A stretch of 64,000 nt of DNA, from assembly GCA_013214545.1 (NCBI GenBank), contig JABSQB010000018.1, forward strand, positions 1 through 64,000. Direction: 5' to 3'. Under the pieces are notes generated by a model. That model had not been told where the DNA came from. It ran no database searches and worked only from the letters and a program-made list of their open reading frames with translations. Every line of letters begins with the position of its first letter. Positions within the stretch are counted from its first letter, which is position 1. This document shows positions 17,985 through 27,983 of this stretch, piece after piece. The position numbers and the translations under genes are program-made. This stretch comes from Henriciella sp. (GTDB lineage: Bacteria; Pseudomonadota; Alphaproteobacteria; Caulobacterales; Hyphomonadaceae).

Positions 17985-19472
17985 ATGAACCAGCTGGCCA
18001 AAAAAACTGCGACTGGCGCGATCATCAATATCTCGGTCACGCTATTCAAGAATCTGGCTCAGTTCCTGATCATCATCCCAATTCTGGCGCGAATTCTGAC
18101 CCCGGAGCAATTCGGCCTGATCGCCATGGCGATGACGCTGGTTGGGTTCCTCACAACATTTCATGATCTTGGCATCTCTGCGGCCCTGGTTCGGGCTGAA
18201 AAACCGACTGCAGCTTTTTGGTCGAGCGGGTTCTGGCTAAACTTCGGGTTCGGTACGCTGATGACGGTGCTCGCCTACTTCTCGGCGCCCTGGGTTGCCG
18301 CCTTCTTCGGCGAGCCTCTGGTCGAAGAGCTGGTGCGCCTGATGTCATGCGTCCTGTTTCTGCATTGTATTTTCCTGGTGCCGATGGCCTGGTTGCAACG
18401 CAACCTCAAATTCCAGACCATCGCCGTGATCGATCTCGCCGCGATCTTGATCTCGTCGACAGTCGCCATCGTTCTCGCACTGAACGGCTGCGGCGTGTGG
18501 GCCTTGGCCTGGCAGCAAATCCTGCTCTATGCGGTGAAAGCGATTGCCGGAATGCTTCTGCATAAGGCTCCTATTCGGTTCGTGTTTGAGTGGGCGCCAA
18601 TCAAAGCAGTTCTTCCTTTTTCGCTCGGTCTGACCGGGACCGCTTTTGTTGGCTTTCTCAATCGCAATACGGATAATGTTCTCATCGGCCGCTTCCTCGG
18701 CGCCGACGCATTGGGCTTCTATGATCGCGCTTACCTGATGATGCGTATGCCGATGAAGACTTTGTCGAGTGGCCTGAACTTCGCGCTGTATCCGGCCCTG
18801 TCCGCAGTGCAATCGGACAAAGGCAAACTCGGCACTGCCTATCTCAAAACAGTCTCCGTCCTGAGCGTACTGGTTTTCCCGATGATGACGGGCCTCGCAG
18901 TCGTCGTCGTGCCATTTGTTGATCTTTTGTTTGGCTCTCAATGGGGCCCGGTCGCACCGGTCCTCGGAATTCTTGCCTTTGTCGGATTGCTGCAATCCGT
19001 GGGCTCGATCGCCAATGAGGTCTGGAAGGCGCGCGGCCGGTCAGGCCTACTGCTTCGATGGTCTCTGATCCGGTCAGCTGTGTTCATCATCGCGTTTTCA
19101 ATTGGCGTCTATATCGGCACATTAGAGGCCATCGCGATGGCTTACCTGATTGCCAATGTCATATTGCTCGTCCCGTTCCAATATGAGTTGATCAAAGAGC
19201 TGAACATCTCCGTATCTGCCATGTTGGCAGCTGTGCGGGCGCAGTTCTTATCGTCCTTGGCGATGGCTGCCGCGGTGCTGGTGGTGAAAGGGATGTTCCC
19301 AGGAATCGAGAGCTTGAACAGCACGCTGCAATTGCTGATCCTCGTACCGGTTGGCGTGATGGCTTACGGTGGCGCCATGGTGGTGTTCTTCAAGAGCTTC
19401 ATCAGGAGCACGTTTGAGGATTACAAAATGCTGCGCCGTAGCGGAGATTCAAGCGCCCCGGCAGTGGCCTGA
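17985..19472 (+). CDS. Wzx-type lipopolysaccharide/EPS flippase (WzxC-like)
   Basis: A 495-residue polytopic protein starting NQLAKKTATGAIINISVTLF and continuing RILTPEQFGLIAMAMTLVGF, the PST/WzxC pattern, with about 12-14 helices. It should export a lipid-linked repeat unit. It stands alone on the plus strand between two minus-strand blocks, converges on the hydrolase gene at 19489, and is the second flippase in the locus. It belongs to a different branch from the 12988 gene; WzxC-type proteins handle colanic-acid-like polymers. Confidence 0.9.
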   Translation: MNQLAKKTATGAIINISVTLFKNLAQFLIIIPILARILTPEQFGLIAMAMTLVGFLTTFHDLGISAALVRAEKPTAAFWSSGFWLNFGFGTLMTVLAYFSAPWVAAFFGEPLVEELVRLMSCVLFLHCIFLVPMAWLQRNLKFQTIAVIDLAAILISSTVAIVLALNGCGVWALAWQQILLYAVKAIAGMLLHKAPIRFVFEWAPIKAVLPFSLGLTGTAFVGFLNRNTDNVLIGRFLGADALGFYDRAYLMMRMPMKTLSSGLNFALYPALSAVQSDKGKLGTAYLKTVSVLSVLVFPMMTGLAVVVVPFVDLLFGSQWGPVAPVLGILAFVGLLQSVGSIANEVWKARGRSGLLLRWSLIRSAVFIIAFSIGVYIGTLEAIAMAYLIANVILLVPFQYELIKELNISVSAMLAAVRAQFLSSLAMAAAVLVVKGMFPGIESLNSTLQLLILVPVGVMAYGGAMVVFFKSFIRSTFEDYKMLRRSGDSSAPAVA

Positions 19473-19488
19473 ACCTAGCCTCAACCAA

Positions 19489-20433
19489 TCAATCGACAAT
19501 CACGCTTTCATAGACCGGCGCGGGCGCATCATCCTTGAGATGAGCATCCAGGAAATTCAGCGTCAGCTCGAGCAGTCTGAGGCCATTCACAGCCTGGCTC
19601 CAGTCATAGATGCGAATGCCAGAATAGCCATGCCCGGCGCCCTCAATGATATACATCGCGGCGCCCACGCCTTTGGCGTCAGCCTCTGCCTTCAGATCGT
19701 AGGCGCCTTGTGTGGCCACCCGCTGATCTTCACTGCCATGCAGGATGAAGAGCGGTGCATCCTGCGCATCCATCATGCCGTCTTTAAACATCATGCCCCA
19801 ATAATCGATGACGACGTCAGGCTGGGGAATGCTGATGCCATATTCGTCCAGGCCATAAGCGACATGCATCGCTGCGACGCCGCCAGCGGAACCGCCCCAC
19901 AGGCCAATTTTGGACGTGTCGATACAACGCTGCTCAGGCGCATCTGAGGTCAGGAAACGCAGCGCAGCCGCGGTGTCCTCAATCGAGGCTGTAATGCCAT
20001 TCGCGTAGTTCTTTCGCGAGGTGCCTCTGGATGGCAGGTCGGCCTTTGCTTCTATCAAACCAGCTCGCACCGGCAAAAACTCGTCAGAGATCACCGGCCG
20101 ATCCGGGATCAGGCGGTAATTGATCGCCGCCGCGACATAGCCGCGCCGGGCCGCGTCTTTTGCGCGGATATCCCATTGGCTCTGCGTCTTCGAGCCTCGG
20201 ACCCAGGCGCCGCCATGAATGATCACCACAAGCGGTTTCAGCGTGTCGCAAGGCTCACGCAACTGATAGATATCCATCAGGAGCGGCTTCGAGCCTCGCC
20301 GCGTTTTTCCCTGCGCATAGACCACGTTCTGCTCAACTGAGAGGCGTTCGTCCGCCATCAAGGGTTCGGCAGCGTTACAGGCGGCTGTGACCATCAAGGC
20401 CACTGAAGTGGCGATCTTTCCGGCAGTTTTCAT
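19489..20433 (-). CDS. secreted alpha/beta hydrolase (esterase/lipase-like), copy 1
   Basis: A 314-residue hydrolase with an N-terminal signal sequence (SVALMVTAAC), possibly a lipoprotein. The oxyanion HGGAW motif, the nucleophile elbow GGSAGG, an Asp in HGSEDQ and a His in GAGHGYSG give a full BD-FAE/lipase-type triad. It is paralogous along its whole length to the gene at 20537, 103 nt upstream on the same strand. Both follow the PKS gene, so they may hydrolyse or cyclise its product, but they could equally be stand-alone envelope esterases. The substrate is unknown. Confidence 0.85.
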   Translation of the reverse strand: MKTAGKIATSVALMVTAACNAAEPLMADERLSVEQNVVYAQGKTRRGSKPLLMDIYQLREPCDTLKPLVVIIHGGAWVRGSKTQSQWDIRAKDAARRGYVAAAINYRLIPDRPVISDEFLPVRAGLIEAKADLPSRGTSRKNYANGITASIEDTAAALRFLTSDAPEQRCIDTSKIGLWGGSAGGVAAMHVAYGLDEYGISIPQPDVVIDYWGMMFKDGMMDAQDAPLFILHGSEDQRVATQGAYDLKAEADAKGVGAAMYIIEGAGHGYSGIRIYDWSQAVNGLRLLELTLNFLDAHLKDDAPAPVYESVIVD

Positions 20434-20536
20434 AACTCATCTACTCGCACTAATGGCCTGAAACTTGGGACCGAGACCCGACTGGCGTCAAGCTCGAAAG
20501 CAACTGGAACACCCCTCCACCGAGCCTGAGACGCGC

Positions 20537-21562
20537 CTAATTGACGGTCACATCCTCATAGACTGGCGCGGGCGCTCCGGTTTTCAGATGCGCGTCAAGA
20601 AAATTCAGGGTCAGATCCAGCAAGGTCACGCCATTGACGGCCTGGGCCTGACTTTCAATCGAAATGCCCGAATAGCCGTGCCCGGCCCCTGCGATCATGT
20701 AGATCGAAGCTCCCACGCCGATCGAGTCTGCCTCAGCCTTGAGATCGCGCGCTTCTTGCGGATCAATCAGATCATCGGCGCCGCCATGAAGTATGAATAA
20801 AGGCGCTTCGGTTGGTCCGATGATCCCGTCCAGGAAGGCCATCCCCCAATAATCGATCACCACATCCGGTTTAGGATAGGTGATCGAAAACGTGTCGAGG
20901 TTGTAGGCGACGTGAATGGCTGTAATGGCCCCGGCTGAGCCACCCCAAATCCCGATCCGGGACATGTCGATACAGCGGTCTGCCGGGGAATTGCTGTCGA
21001 GATATCGTAGCGCCGTGACCGTATCTTCAATCGCCGCCGTGATGCCGCCAGCGAAGTCGGCGACGGTGTTATCGTCCCAGTCCTGATCGACATTGGCGGC
21101 GATCAGCTCGTTCAGCACGGGCGTAAACTCAGCTGAAATCACCGGGTCATCGGGGATCAGGCGGTAATTGATGGCGGCGGCAACATAACCGCGCGAAACC
21201 GCGTCGCGCGCACGATCATCCCAGCCCGTGCTGGTCTTTGAGCCTTGCCGAAAACCGCCGCCATGAATGATCAAGACCAATGGGCGAAGCTCAGTACACT
21301 CTTGCCCGGTTTGATAGATGTCCATCAACAAGTTTTCCGAACCACCATCTGTCAGGCCTGTGCCATACACGACATTGGTTTCATTCGTCGGGGTCACCGA
21401 AGATGGTGGTGGGGGAGGCGGCGGAGGAGGAGGTGGTGGTGGTGGTGGTGGTGGCGAAACCCCCATGGACGGGGGGGCAGTTCCACCGCCGCCACCGCCA
21501 GAACAGGCGACCAATAAACCGACGGACAAAAGAGCCGACGCTACGCAGTAAGTTGGTTTCAT
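20537..21562 (-). CDS. lipoprotein alpha/beta hydrolase with polyproline linker, copy 2
   Basis: A 341-residue paralog of the 19489 product with the same HGGGF, GGSAGA, HGGADD and GAGHGYSG motifs. A clear lipoprotein signal (LSVGLLVAC) is followed by six glycines and then 17 consecutive prolines before the catalytic domain, a rigid spacer holding the enzyme off the membrane. The proline codons form a GGT/GGA-type triplet tract on the plus strand that could vary in length. The gene lies 147 nt after the PKS stop on the same strand, with only a weak hairpin between them, so read-through from the biosynthetic operon is possible. Confidence 0.86.
   Translation of the reverse strand: MKPTYCVASALLSVGLLVACSGGGGGGTAPPSMGVSPPPPPPPPPPPPPPPPPSSVTPTNETNVVYGTGLTDGGSENLLMDIYQTGQECTELRPLVLIIHGGGFRQGSKTSTGWDDRARDAVSRGYVAAAINYRLIPDDPVISAEFTPVLNELIAANVDQDWDDNTVADFAGGITAAIEDTVTALRYLDSNSPADRCIDMSRIGIWGGSAGAITAIHVAYNLDTFSITYPKPDVVIDYWGMAFLDGIIGPTEAPLFILHGGADDLIDPQEARDLKAEADSIGVGASIYMIAGAGHGYSGISIESQAQAVNGVTLLDLTLNFLDAHLKTGAPAPVYEDVTVN
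21404..21454. repeat. triplet repeat encoding 17 prolines
   Basis: Fifty-one bases of near-perfect GGN triplets on the plus strand, read as 17 Pro codons in the lipoprotein hydrolase. Pure GGT runs make up the right part, with GGA/GGC variants in the left. Such tracts can slip during replication and change linker length without breaking the frame. Confidence 0.9.
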
Positions 21563-21709
21563 TCTGAATCCATTGACTTGTTGACCCCGACCTAAACGGC
21601 TTGCAGGCCAGTAAGGTCAAGATTTTTTGCATTAATTGATCGACACACAATCGGTTGAGAACACCGATCCACGTCTATCTATTCCGCCTAAGCAACCCCA
21701 CGTGCCCGG

Positions 21710-24700
21710 TTAGTTTTCAGTTTCAGCCGAGAAATCCATCAGCAGTCGGCGGACCTGTTCTGCCATGTCGTCAATCGCCGGTTCGTCAAAGATCGTTGCG
21801 TGATTGGCATCCACGGTCATCGGAATGAACGACCGCGTCAAATGCTGGTCCCAGCCGAGAGAAGGCCCGAGATTGAGGTAGCGCAAATTGGTTCGCGCTG
21901 CGCGCACAATGACGACTTGCCCCTCATAGGGCTGAGGGCGATAGGCGTTGGCGGCAACGTGGAACGCGTCAAAGACACGCCAACTTGCCGCAACCAGTTC
22001 TGCGTCCTGATAGAGATCGCCTTTGAAGTTGGGCATCAGCTTCCCGACGACCGGCACTTTGCGTATCGCTGTACCAATCGTTTCGGCTGCAACGCTCGGG
22101 TGGAGTCGCGGCAAGTTTCTGACCCGGTCAATCATCCGGTTCTCGACTTCACCAGCATGCGGATGGATGGTGTCGAACATGATCAGCAGATCGACGGTTT
22201 CACCAATCTCTTTCAGCTGCTGAGCCATTTCGTAAGCCACGATGCCGCCGCCCGAATAGCCCGCCAATGTGTAAGGACCTCGAGGTTGGACCGAGCGCAT
22301 CACCTCGATATAGCGGCGCGCCATCTCAGGGATTGATTCAAGCGGGGTGAGCTTTGCGTCAGACCCGTAGGCCTGGAACCCGTAAATCGGACGCGTATCT
22401 GGCAATCGGTCCGCCAAGGACTTGAACTTCATGACATTGCCCTGCGCGCCATGGATCGCATAAATCCCGCGCAAGCCGGGTAGGCCATTCGTCAATTGCA
22501 CCAGGGGTGACCATTCCGCGATTTCGGTTTCGACTGTCGCGCCTTTCTCCGCCTGAACGGCACCGCTGACACCATGCTTGGCCAGGACAGCGGCAAGCTC
22601 AGCGATCGTTGGCGCTTCGAACAGCGTCGCAAGCGGCAGGGAAACCCCGTGCTTTTTGCGGATCGATGCAAACAATCTCACGCCAATCAGCGAATTACCG
22701 CCAAGGTCAAAGAAATCATCGCCGGTCCCGACTTTTTTGACTCCGAGAAGATCTGACCACGTCGCCGCAAGATCCAGCTCTACAGGGGTCTCTGGCTGCA
22801 AGTAATCGGAAGCAAGCTGGGGACGCTCGAAATTGCTGTCGTCGTTTTCGTCATCGCTTTCAGCGGACGAGTCTTGATCAAGCTGGCTGAGCCACACATC
22901 CGGGTCGACTGAAGATACAATGGTCTGGACCAGGCCGCTTTGCGACATGACACGACCGAATGCTTCGACGCCTTCATTTGGACGGATGCCTTGCAGGAGC
23001 AAGGCCTCCAGCGCTTCATTTTGCGCTGTATTTGTCCCGGCCGTTATCTTCGCTCCGCCGCTTGCAAAGGCTTCATCTGCCGCCAGGCGTTTCATGGTGA
23101 AGCGAAAGATCTCGGCAAAGACGTTGCCCGAAGCATCCGCCAAAGTGACATCAAAATAAGCGAGGCCGTCGCCGCTGCCCGGCAGGCAACGCACATGACT
23201 GAACACATGGGCCGGCATGTCGTCATAGACATGGACCCGGTCATAGCTGAGCGGGACATAGAATTCGCGGCTGAGATCGACGCCAGGAATAAGCTGCTGC
23301 ACGCCGCCCGTGGCCATATCCAGAATGGCCGGATGAAGACCGCCGCTTTCGAGGTCGGCTTGGAACTCATCGGCCAGTTGCAATTCGACCAGCGCTTCAC
23401 GCTCGCCATAGGCAACTTGCTTCATGTTCGCCCAACGTTGTCCGAAGCTCATGAAGTCCTGATCCAGGAAGCCGTCTTGCGATACCCAAGTCCGCACTTT
23501 GCAACGCTCAGCAAGTTTGTGCAGGTCGATCGCATCAGGCTGCGCAGTTTTCAGCTTTGCTGCATCACAGACCACCAGAGGCATATCATCGAGGTTGCTG
23601 CCATCACGGATTGAGAGTTCGGCGTGGCCGTTTCCGTCCCGAACGGCGTGCAGGCTCAGTCGCCGCGTCTCGCCATCCGGCACGACAAATGGCGCCAGGA
23701 AGGTCAGATTGGAGAGCTTGATCTTTTCGCCTGGGTAAAGATCCGCCGCCGCCGCGCGCGCCAGTTCCAGCATGGTCGTGCCAGAGAGCAGCGTGTTGCC
23801 ATCCTTGACGCGGTGCTCGCTGAGGATCCAGTCGCTTGCTTCAGACAGATCGCGAATAAACAGGCGTCCATTAGCAACATCCGTATAGCCGTCCCAAGCT
23901 GGGCTACGGCTCGGCAGATAGGGCAGTGTGCCACCTGATTGGACCTGTTGAGCGGCCTCTGCCATGCCGACGTCACGCCACGCATTCCAGTTTATGACCG
24001 CCGTTCGCCCCGCGGCGCGTTTGGTGCGCTGGCGCGCAAAGGCATCCAGAAAGGCGTTCGCGGCCGTGTAGTCGACTTGCCCGGGCAGTCCGAGAAAGGA
24101 TGCGACGGAGGAGAACATGACGAACAGGTCGAGATCTTCTGTGATCGCTTTGTCGAGATTGATGCTGCCCGCGACTTTCGGGGCGAGCAGGCGGCGCATC
24201 GAGACGGCATCCTTCACCATCAAGGGTGCATCATCCATGCTGCCCGCGGCGTGAATGACGCCGTTCAAAGCGCCCAGCTCGGTTCGAATGCTGTCGATCG
24301 CGTCCGAGAGCCCGTCAGCCTTCGTCACGTCACCTGCGACGACCATGACGTCAGCGCCTCGTTCACGCAGCTTGCGGACATGGCGGATGCGCTGCGCGAC
24401 TTGGCTGTCGATCGGATCGGAGAGGATCGACTCCCATTCTGATTCAGGTGGCAGGCCTTTGCGGGCCATCAAAGCAAGTTTGACCGGTTTAAGCGCACTC
24501 ATATGCTGCGCCACTTCCATGCCGATTCCGCTCAGGCCGCCGGTGATGAGATAGACGCCGTTTTCGCGCAGCCAGTCGGTGGATGGCACGTCTGCAGCTT
24601 CAATCGGGCTCGGCGATAGTGTTCGCACCCATCGCCCAGTGGTTCGCAAAGCGACCACGGACTCGCGCGGTTCGCTACGCAGTTCATCGCGCAAGCGTCC

Positions 24701-27700
24701 AAGCAACTCAGGCGTCCAGCGCTTGAGCAGTGTCTGACGCGGCAGGTCGATACAACGCGTTTTGATATGCGTGAGCTCACGCGGCGTGGTCAGGACCGGA
24801 CCCAGAGCCAGGGACTGGTACGGATCGCAGACTTCATTGTCGAGCTGCGCAAGGCGAGAGGTCAGGACTGAAAGCTGTACGGGCTCAGACCGGCTCGCCA
24901 GTGCTTGCACCAAGTAAGTTGGCTGAAGGAACAGGCGGTCCTGCTTCTTCTCATGCGTGCGCGACGACCGCCGGGCATCCTGGGTCGCGAAGATGATATG
25001 ATCTGGCGCGCCAGACGCCTCCTCAATCTCCTCAAGCACTTGAGCGAATTGTTCGCTGTCGGAAAAATTGATCGTCCAGGCTTGGTCGCTGGTTTGGTGC
25101 AAAGCGTCACCTGGCAGCACCGTATGCACGGTCTCGTCGCCTAACTGATTTTGCAGCTCAGCCACCAGTTTCGGCGCATGTCCGAAGATCACCCAGTTCC
25201 GCGCAAGGTCGGCCCGAGGCGTGCGCACCAGAGGAGCTTCGCGGAACGATAATTGCGCGAACCAGTCTTTAATCTCCGGGCGTTTCACCAAGGCGTCCGA
25301 CGTCGTCGCCGCCGTCTTGCGAGGCTCGACCCAATAGGAGTCGCGGGCGAACGGATAAGTTGGCAGAGGAATACGGTTGCGCAATTGGGTGCTGTAAAAC
25401 TCATCCCAGTCGACATCAGCGCCCGCCGCCCAGATCTTGCCGAAGCTCAGCAGTGCGAAATCCAGATCGCTCGCAGATTCCTGCGGGTGGCGCACCGTAT
25501 TGAACGCATAGCGAAACGGCGTTTCCTGCGCCTTGGCGAGCATAGAGAGCGTGCGCCCTGGGCCAATCTCAACCAGAACCGGCTCGCCGAGCGAGCGCAA
25601 AGTCTGCAAACCATCCGCGAAGCGAACTGTAGAGCGCAGATGATTGACCCAGTATTCCGGATCGCAGGCCTCATCAGGCGAAATCCATTTACCCGTCAGG
25701 TTCGAAACGAATGGCATGGCCGGGGCTTTGAAGGCGATCTTGCGGCACGCCGTCCGGAAGCGTTCCAGGATCGGATCAAGCATGCGCGAATGCGCGGCGA
25801 CATCGATGCGGATCGGTGTTGAGTCGATGTCTTGCTGGGTCAGCTTGGCTTGGAACGCGTCAATCTGATCTCGTGGCCCGGAAGCGACGCAAAGGTCCGG
25901 CGCATTCACCGCGGCGATATCAAGGCTCTCAGGGGCTAGCGCCCGGACATCCCCTTCAGACATCGGCACGCTGAGCATACCGCCCTGATCAATGCATTCG
26001 AACAGTTCGCCGCGCAGCATGACCAATGTCAGCGCGTCTTCCAGCGAGAACACGCCGGCTTTGCAGGCGGCGACATACTCGCCCATGCTGTGCCCGATAA
26101 AGGCATCCGGCTGCAGACCCCAGGATTCGTAAAGCTCGGCCAGAGCATAGGTCGTGGTGAACAGCGCCGGTAAAGTGAGTGAGGGTTGTTCAAGGGTGCG
26201 CGTCGCCGCTTCAACCTGATCAGCTGGCGGATACATCAGCGGTTTGAGATCCCGGCCCAGCTTCGGCGTGATAATGGCGAGGCATTCATCCACGGCCTCG
26301 CGATAAACTTCGTCCTGCTCGTAGAGCTCTCGTCCCATGTCGGCATATTGAGCGCCGCCACCGGGGAACATGAACACCGTCTTGGCGCGGTCTTTTCCGG
26401 CTTCGAGCGTCGCTGCCATCTTGTCAGATGGATCGCGCAGCCGCGCCGACGCTTCTTTAGCATTTGCGGCCACCACAACGCGGCGATGCGGCATCGGACG
26501 GCGTCCGAGCGCGAGCGTATAGGCGGTATCGGCAAGATCGGTGTCTGCATCGGCATCCAGAAAATCAGCCAGCTGGAGTGATGCGTCGTTCAGGGCTTCG
26601 GCCGTCTTTGCCGACAGGACGAGCAATTGCTTGTCGCGGGCATCTTCGCCCGGCAGCGCTTCCGGCGCTTCTTCAAGAATGACGTGGCAGTTCGTGCCGC
26701 CAGCGCCGAGTGCGGTGACACCGCAACGCAGCGGACCCTCAGCGGTCCAGTCTTTCAGACGGTCGTTTACGTAGAACGGACTGTCTTCCAAATTCATGGC
26801 CGGGTTCGGGGTTTCAAAGCCCAGACTTGGCGGCATTTGGCGATGCTTGAGCGCCATAACCGCTTTGATCAGCGAGGCGGCAGCTGCCGTTTCACCCAAA
26901 TGTCCGATATTCGATTTTACCGAGCCAATGCCGCAATAACCGGTTTTCTCCGTGTGCTGACCATAGGCTTCGTTGAGCGCTTCGACCTCAATCGGATCGC
27001 CAACCAGCGTGCCCGTGCCGTGCGTTTCAATGTATGTGATGCTTTCGCCCGGAACGTCCGCCGCTTTGAGAGCGTCAGCAATGACATTGGCCTGACCGTC
27101 GACACCTGGGGCAAGATAACCGACTTTCAGGGCGCCATCATTATTGATCGCAGAGCCTTTAACGACCGCGTGAATCGTATCGCCATCATCCAGGGCATCA
27201 TCGAGACGCTTGACGATCAGCGCGCCCGCGCCGCTGCCAAACACCGTGCCGGCGCTTTTGGCATCGAACGGACGGCAATGACCATCTGGCGAAAGGATTT
27301 CGCCGTCGCGATACATATAGCCCTGACCTTGTGGGAACAGGATCGTTGCGCCGCCGATCAGCGCCATATCGCACTCGCCCTGGCGCAGGCTTTGCGCTGC
27401 CATGTGCAAGGCGACGAGCGCTGAGGAACAGGCCGTCTGGACGTTCATGCTCGGCCCGCGAAGATCCATTTCATAGGAAACGCGCGTGGCCAGGAAGTTC
27501 ATGTCATTGCCAGTATGGCGGACCAGAAAGTCGCCCATGGAGCGCATGATTTCCGGGTGTGTGCGAACATTCTCGACATAATAGTCAGGCGCGCCCGCGG
27601 TCGCGAACACACCGACTTTGCCATCTTCTGGCAGGGCCTTGTAGCCGGCATTCTCAAACGCAGCCCAGGCAATCTCGAGGAAGACCCGATGCGCCGGATC

Positions 27701-27982
27701 CATGACCGAGGCTTCGCGCGGATTGAAGCCGAAGAAACTAGCATCAAACTTGTCGACATCGCTGAGCAAAGGGCAGACTTTGACATAGTCAGGATCATTG
27801 AGATCGGCTTCGCTCACACCTGCCGCGCGCAGCGCGTCGTCATCGAGCGGGACGATCGACTCGACTCCGTCACGAACATTGTTCCAGAACGTGTCGACAT
27901 TCGGCGCACCTGGAAAGCGCGCCGCCATGCCGATAATGGCGATATCTGTCGACTGAACTGGATGATCCCCGGTATCTGCCAT
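21710..27982 (-). CDS. type I polyketide synthase module, KS-AT-KR-DH-ACP-TE
   Basis: A 2090-residue single-module PKS. KS at about 12-440 has the TACSSA Cys185, His321 (ETHGTGT) and His361 (NIGHLG). AT at about 535-850 has FPGGGAQY and GHSMGEY (Ser632); the specificity motif reads VAAH, which does not decide between malonyl and methylmalonyl. A KR at about 1140-1340 follows (TGGLSGIG, Ser1291, Tyr1305). A DH-like domain at about 1375-1635 has His1390 and Asp1555, then come ACP Ser1764 (DLGGNSL) and a type I TE at about 1835-2085 (GYSGG Ser1910, Asp1937, His2061). KR before DH is unusual, and the DH motif has one extra residue and Ser in place of Pro. It starts 1 nt after the NRPS stop, so it should extend the NRPS product by one C2 unit and release it. 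Confidence 0.93.
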   Translation of the reverse strand: MADTGDHPVQSTDIAIIGMAARFPGAPNVDTFWNNVRDGVESIVPLDDDALRAAGVSEADLNDPDYVKVCPLLSDVDKFDASFFGFNPREASVMDPAHRVFLEIAWAAFENAGYKALPEDGKVGVFATAGAPDYYVENVRTHPEIMRSMGDFLVRHTGNDMNFLATRVSYEMDLRGPSMNVQTACSSALVALHMAAQSLRQGECDMALIGGATILFPQGQGYMYRDGEILSPDGHCRPFDAKSAGTVFGSGAGALIVKRLDDALDDGDTIHAVVKGSAINNDGALKVGYLAPGVDGQANVIADALKAADVPGESITYIETHGTGTLVGDPIEVEALNEAYGQHTEKTGYCGIGSVKSNIGHLGETAAAASLIKAVMALKHRQMPPSLGFETPNPAMNLEDSPFYVNDRLKDWTAEGPLRCGVTALGAGGTNCHVILEEAPEALPGEDARDKQLLVLSAKTAEALNDASLQLADFLDADADTDLADTAYTLALGRRPMPHRRVVVAANAKEASARLRDPSDKMAATLEAGKDRAKTVFMFPGGGAQYADMGRELYEQDEVYREAVDECLAIITPKLGRDLKPLMYPPADQVEAATRTLEQPSLTLPALFTTTYALAELYESWGLQPDAFIGHSMGEYVAACKAGVFSLEDALTLVMLRGELFECIDQGGMLSVPMSEGDVRALAPESLDIAAVNAPDLCVASGPRDQIDAFQAKLTQQDIDSTPIRIDVAAHSRMLDPILERFRTACRKIAFKAPAMPFVSNLTGKWISPDEACDPEYWVNHLRSTVRFADGLQTLRSLGEPVLVEIGPGRTLSMLAKAQETPFRYAFNTVRHPQESASDLDFALLSFGKIWAAGADVDWDEFYSTQLRNRIPLPTYPFARDSYWVEPRKTAATTSDALVKRPEIKDWFAQLSFREAPLVRTPRADLARNWVIFGHAPKLVAELQNQLGDETVHTVLPGDALHQTSDQAWTINFSDSEQFAQVLEEIEEASGAPDHIIFATQDARRSSRTHEKKQDRLFLQPTYLVQALASRSEPVQLSVLTSRLAQLDNEVCDPYQSLALGPVLTTPRELTHIKTRCIDLPRQTLLKRWTPELLGRLRDELRSEPRESVVALRTTGRWVRTLSPSPIEAADVPSTDWLRENGVYLITGGLSGIGMEVAQHMSALKPVKLALMARKGLPPESEWESILSDPIDSQVAQRIRHVRKLRERGADVMVVAGDVTKADGLSDAIDSIRTELGALNGVIHAAGSMDDAPLMVKDAVSMRRLLAPKVAGSINLDKAITEDLDLFVMFSSVASFLGLPGQVDYTAANAFLDAFARQRTKRAAGRTAVINWNAWRDVGMAEAAQQVQSGGTLPYLPSRSPAWDGYTDVANGRLFIRDLSEASDWILSEHRVKDGNTLLSGTTMLELARAAAADLYPGEKIKLSNLTFLAPFVVPDGETRRLSLHAVRDGNGHAELSIRDGSNLDDMPLVVCDAAKLKTAQPDAIDLHKLAERCKVRTWVSQDGFLDQDFMSFGQRWANMKQVAYGEREALVELQLADEFQADLESGGLHPAILDMATGGVQQLIPGVDLSREFYVPLSYDRVHVYDDMPAHVFSHVRCLPGSGDGLAYFDVTLADASGNVFAEIFRFTMKRLAADEAFASGGAKITAGTNTAQNEALEALLLQGIRPNEGVEAFGRVMSQSGLVQTIVSSVDPDVWLSQLDQDSSAESDDENDDSNFERPQLASDYLQPETPVELDLAATWSDLLGVKKVGTGDDFFDLGGNSLIGVRLFASIRKKHGVSLPLATLFEAPTIAELAAVLAKHGVSGAVQAEKGATVETEIAEWSPLVQLTNGLPGLRGIYAIHGAQGNVMKFKSLADRLPDTRPIYGFQAYGSDAKLTPLESIPEMARRYIEVMRSVQPRGPYTLAGYSGGGIVAYEMAQQLKEIGETVDLLIMFDTIHPHAGEVENRMIDRVRNLPRLHPSVAAETIGTAIRKVPVVGKLMPNFKGDLYQDAELVAASWRVFDAFHVAANAYRPQPYEGQVVIVRAARTNLRYLNLGPSLGWDQHLTRSFIPMTVDANHATIFDEPAIDDMAEQVRRLLMDFSAETEN

Positions 27983-27983
27983 A

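Noticed and set aside
21318-21551. Glycine-rich plus-strand frame
   Set aside because: Produced by reading the polyproline tract in reverse; no start context or function.
26627-27424. 265-codon plus-strand frame over the KS region
   Set aside because: Antisense shadow of the PKS KS domain, with no recognised motif.
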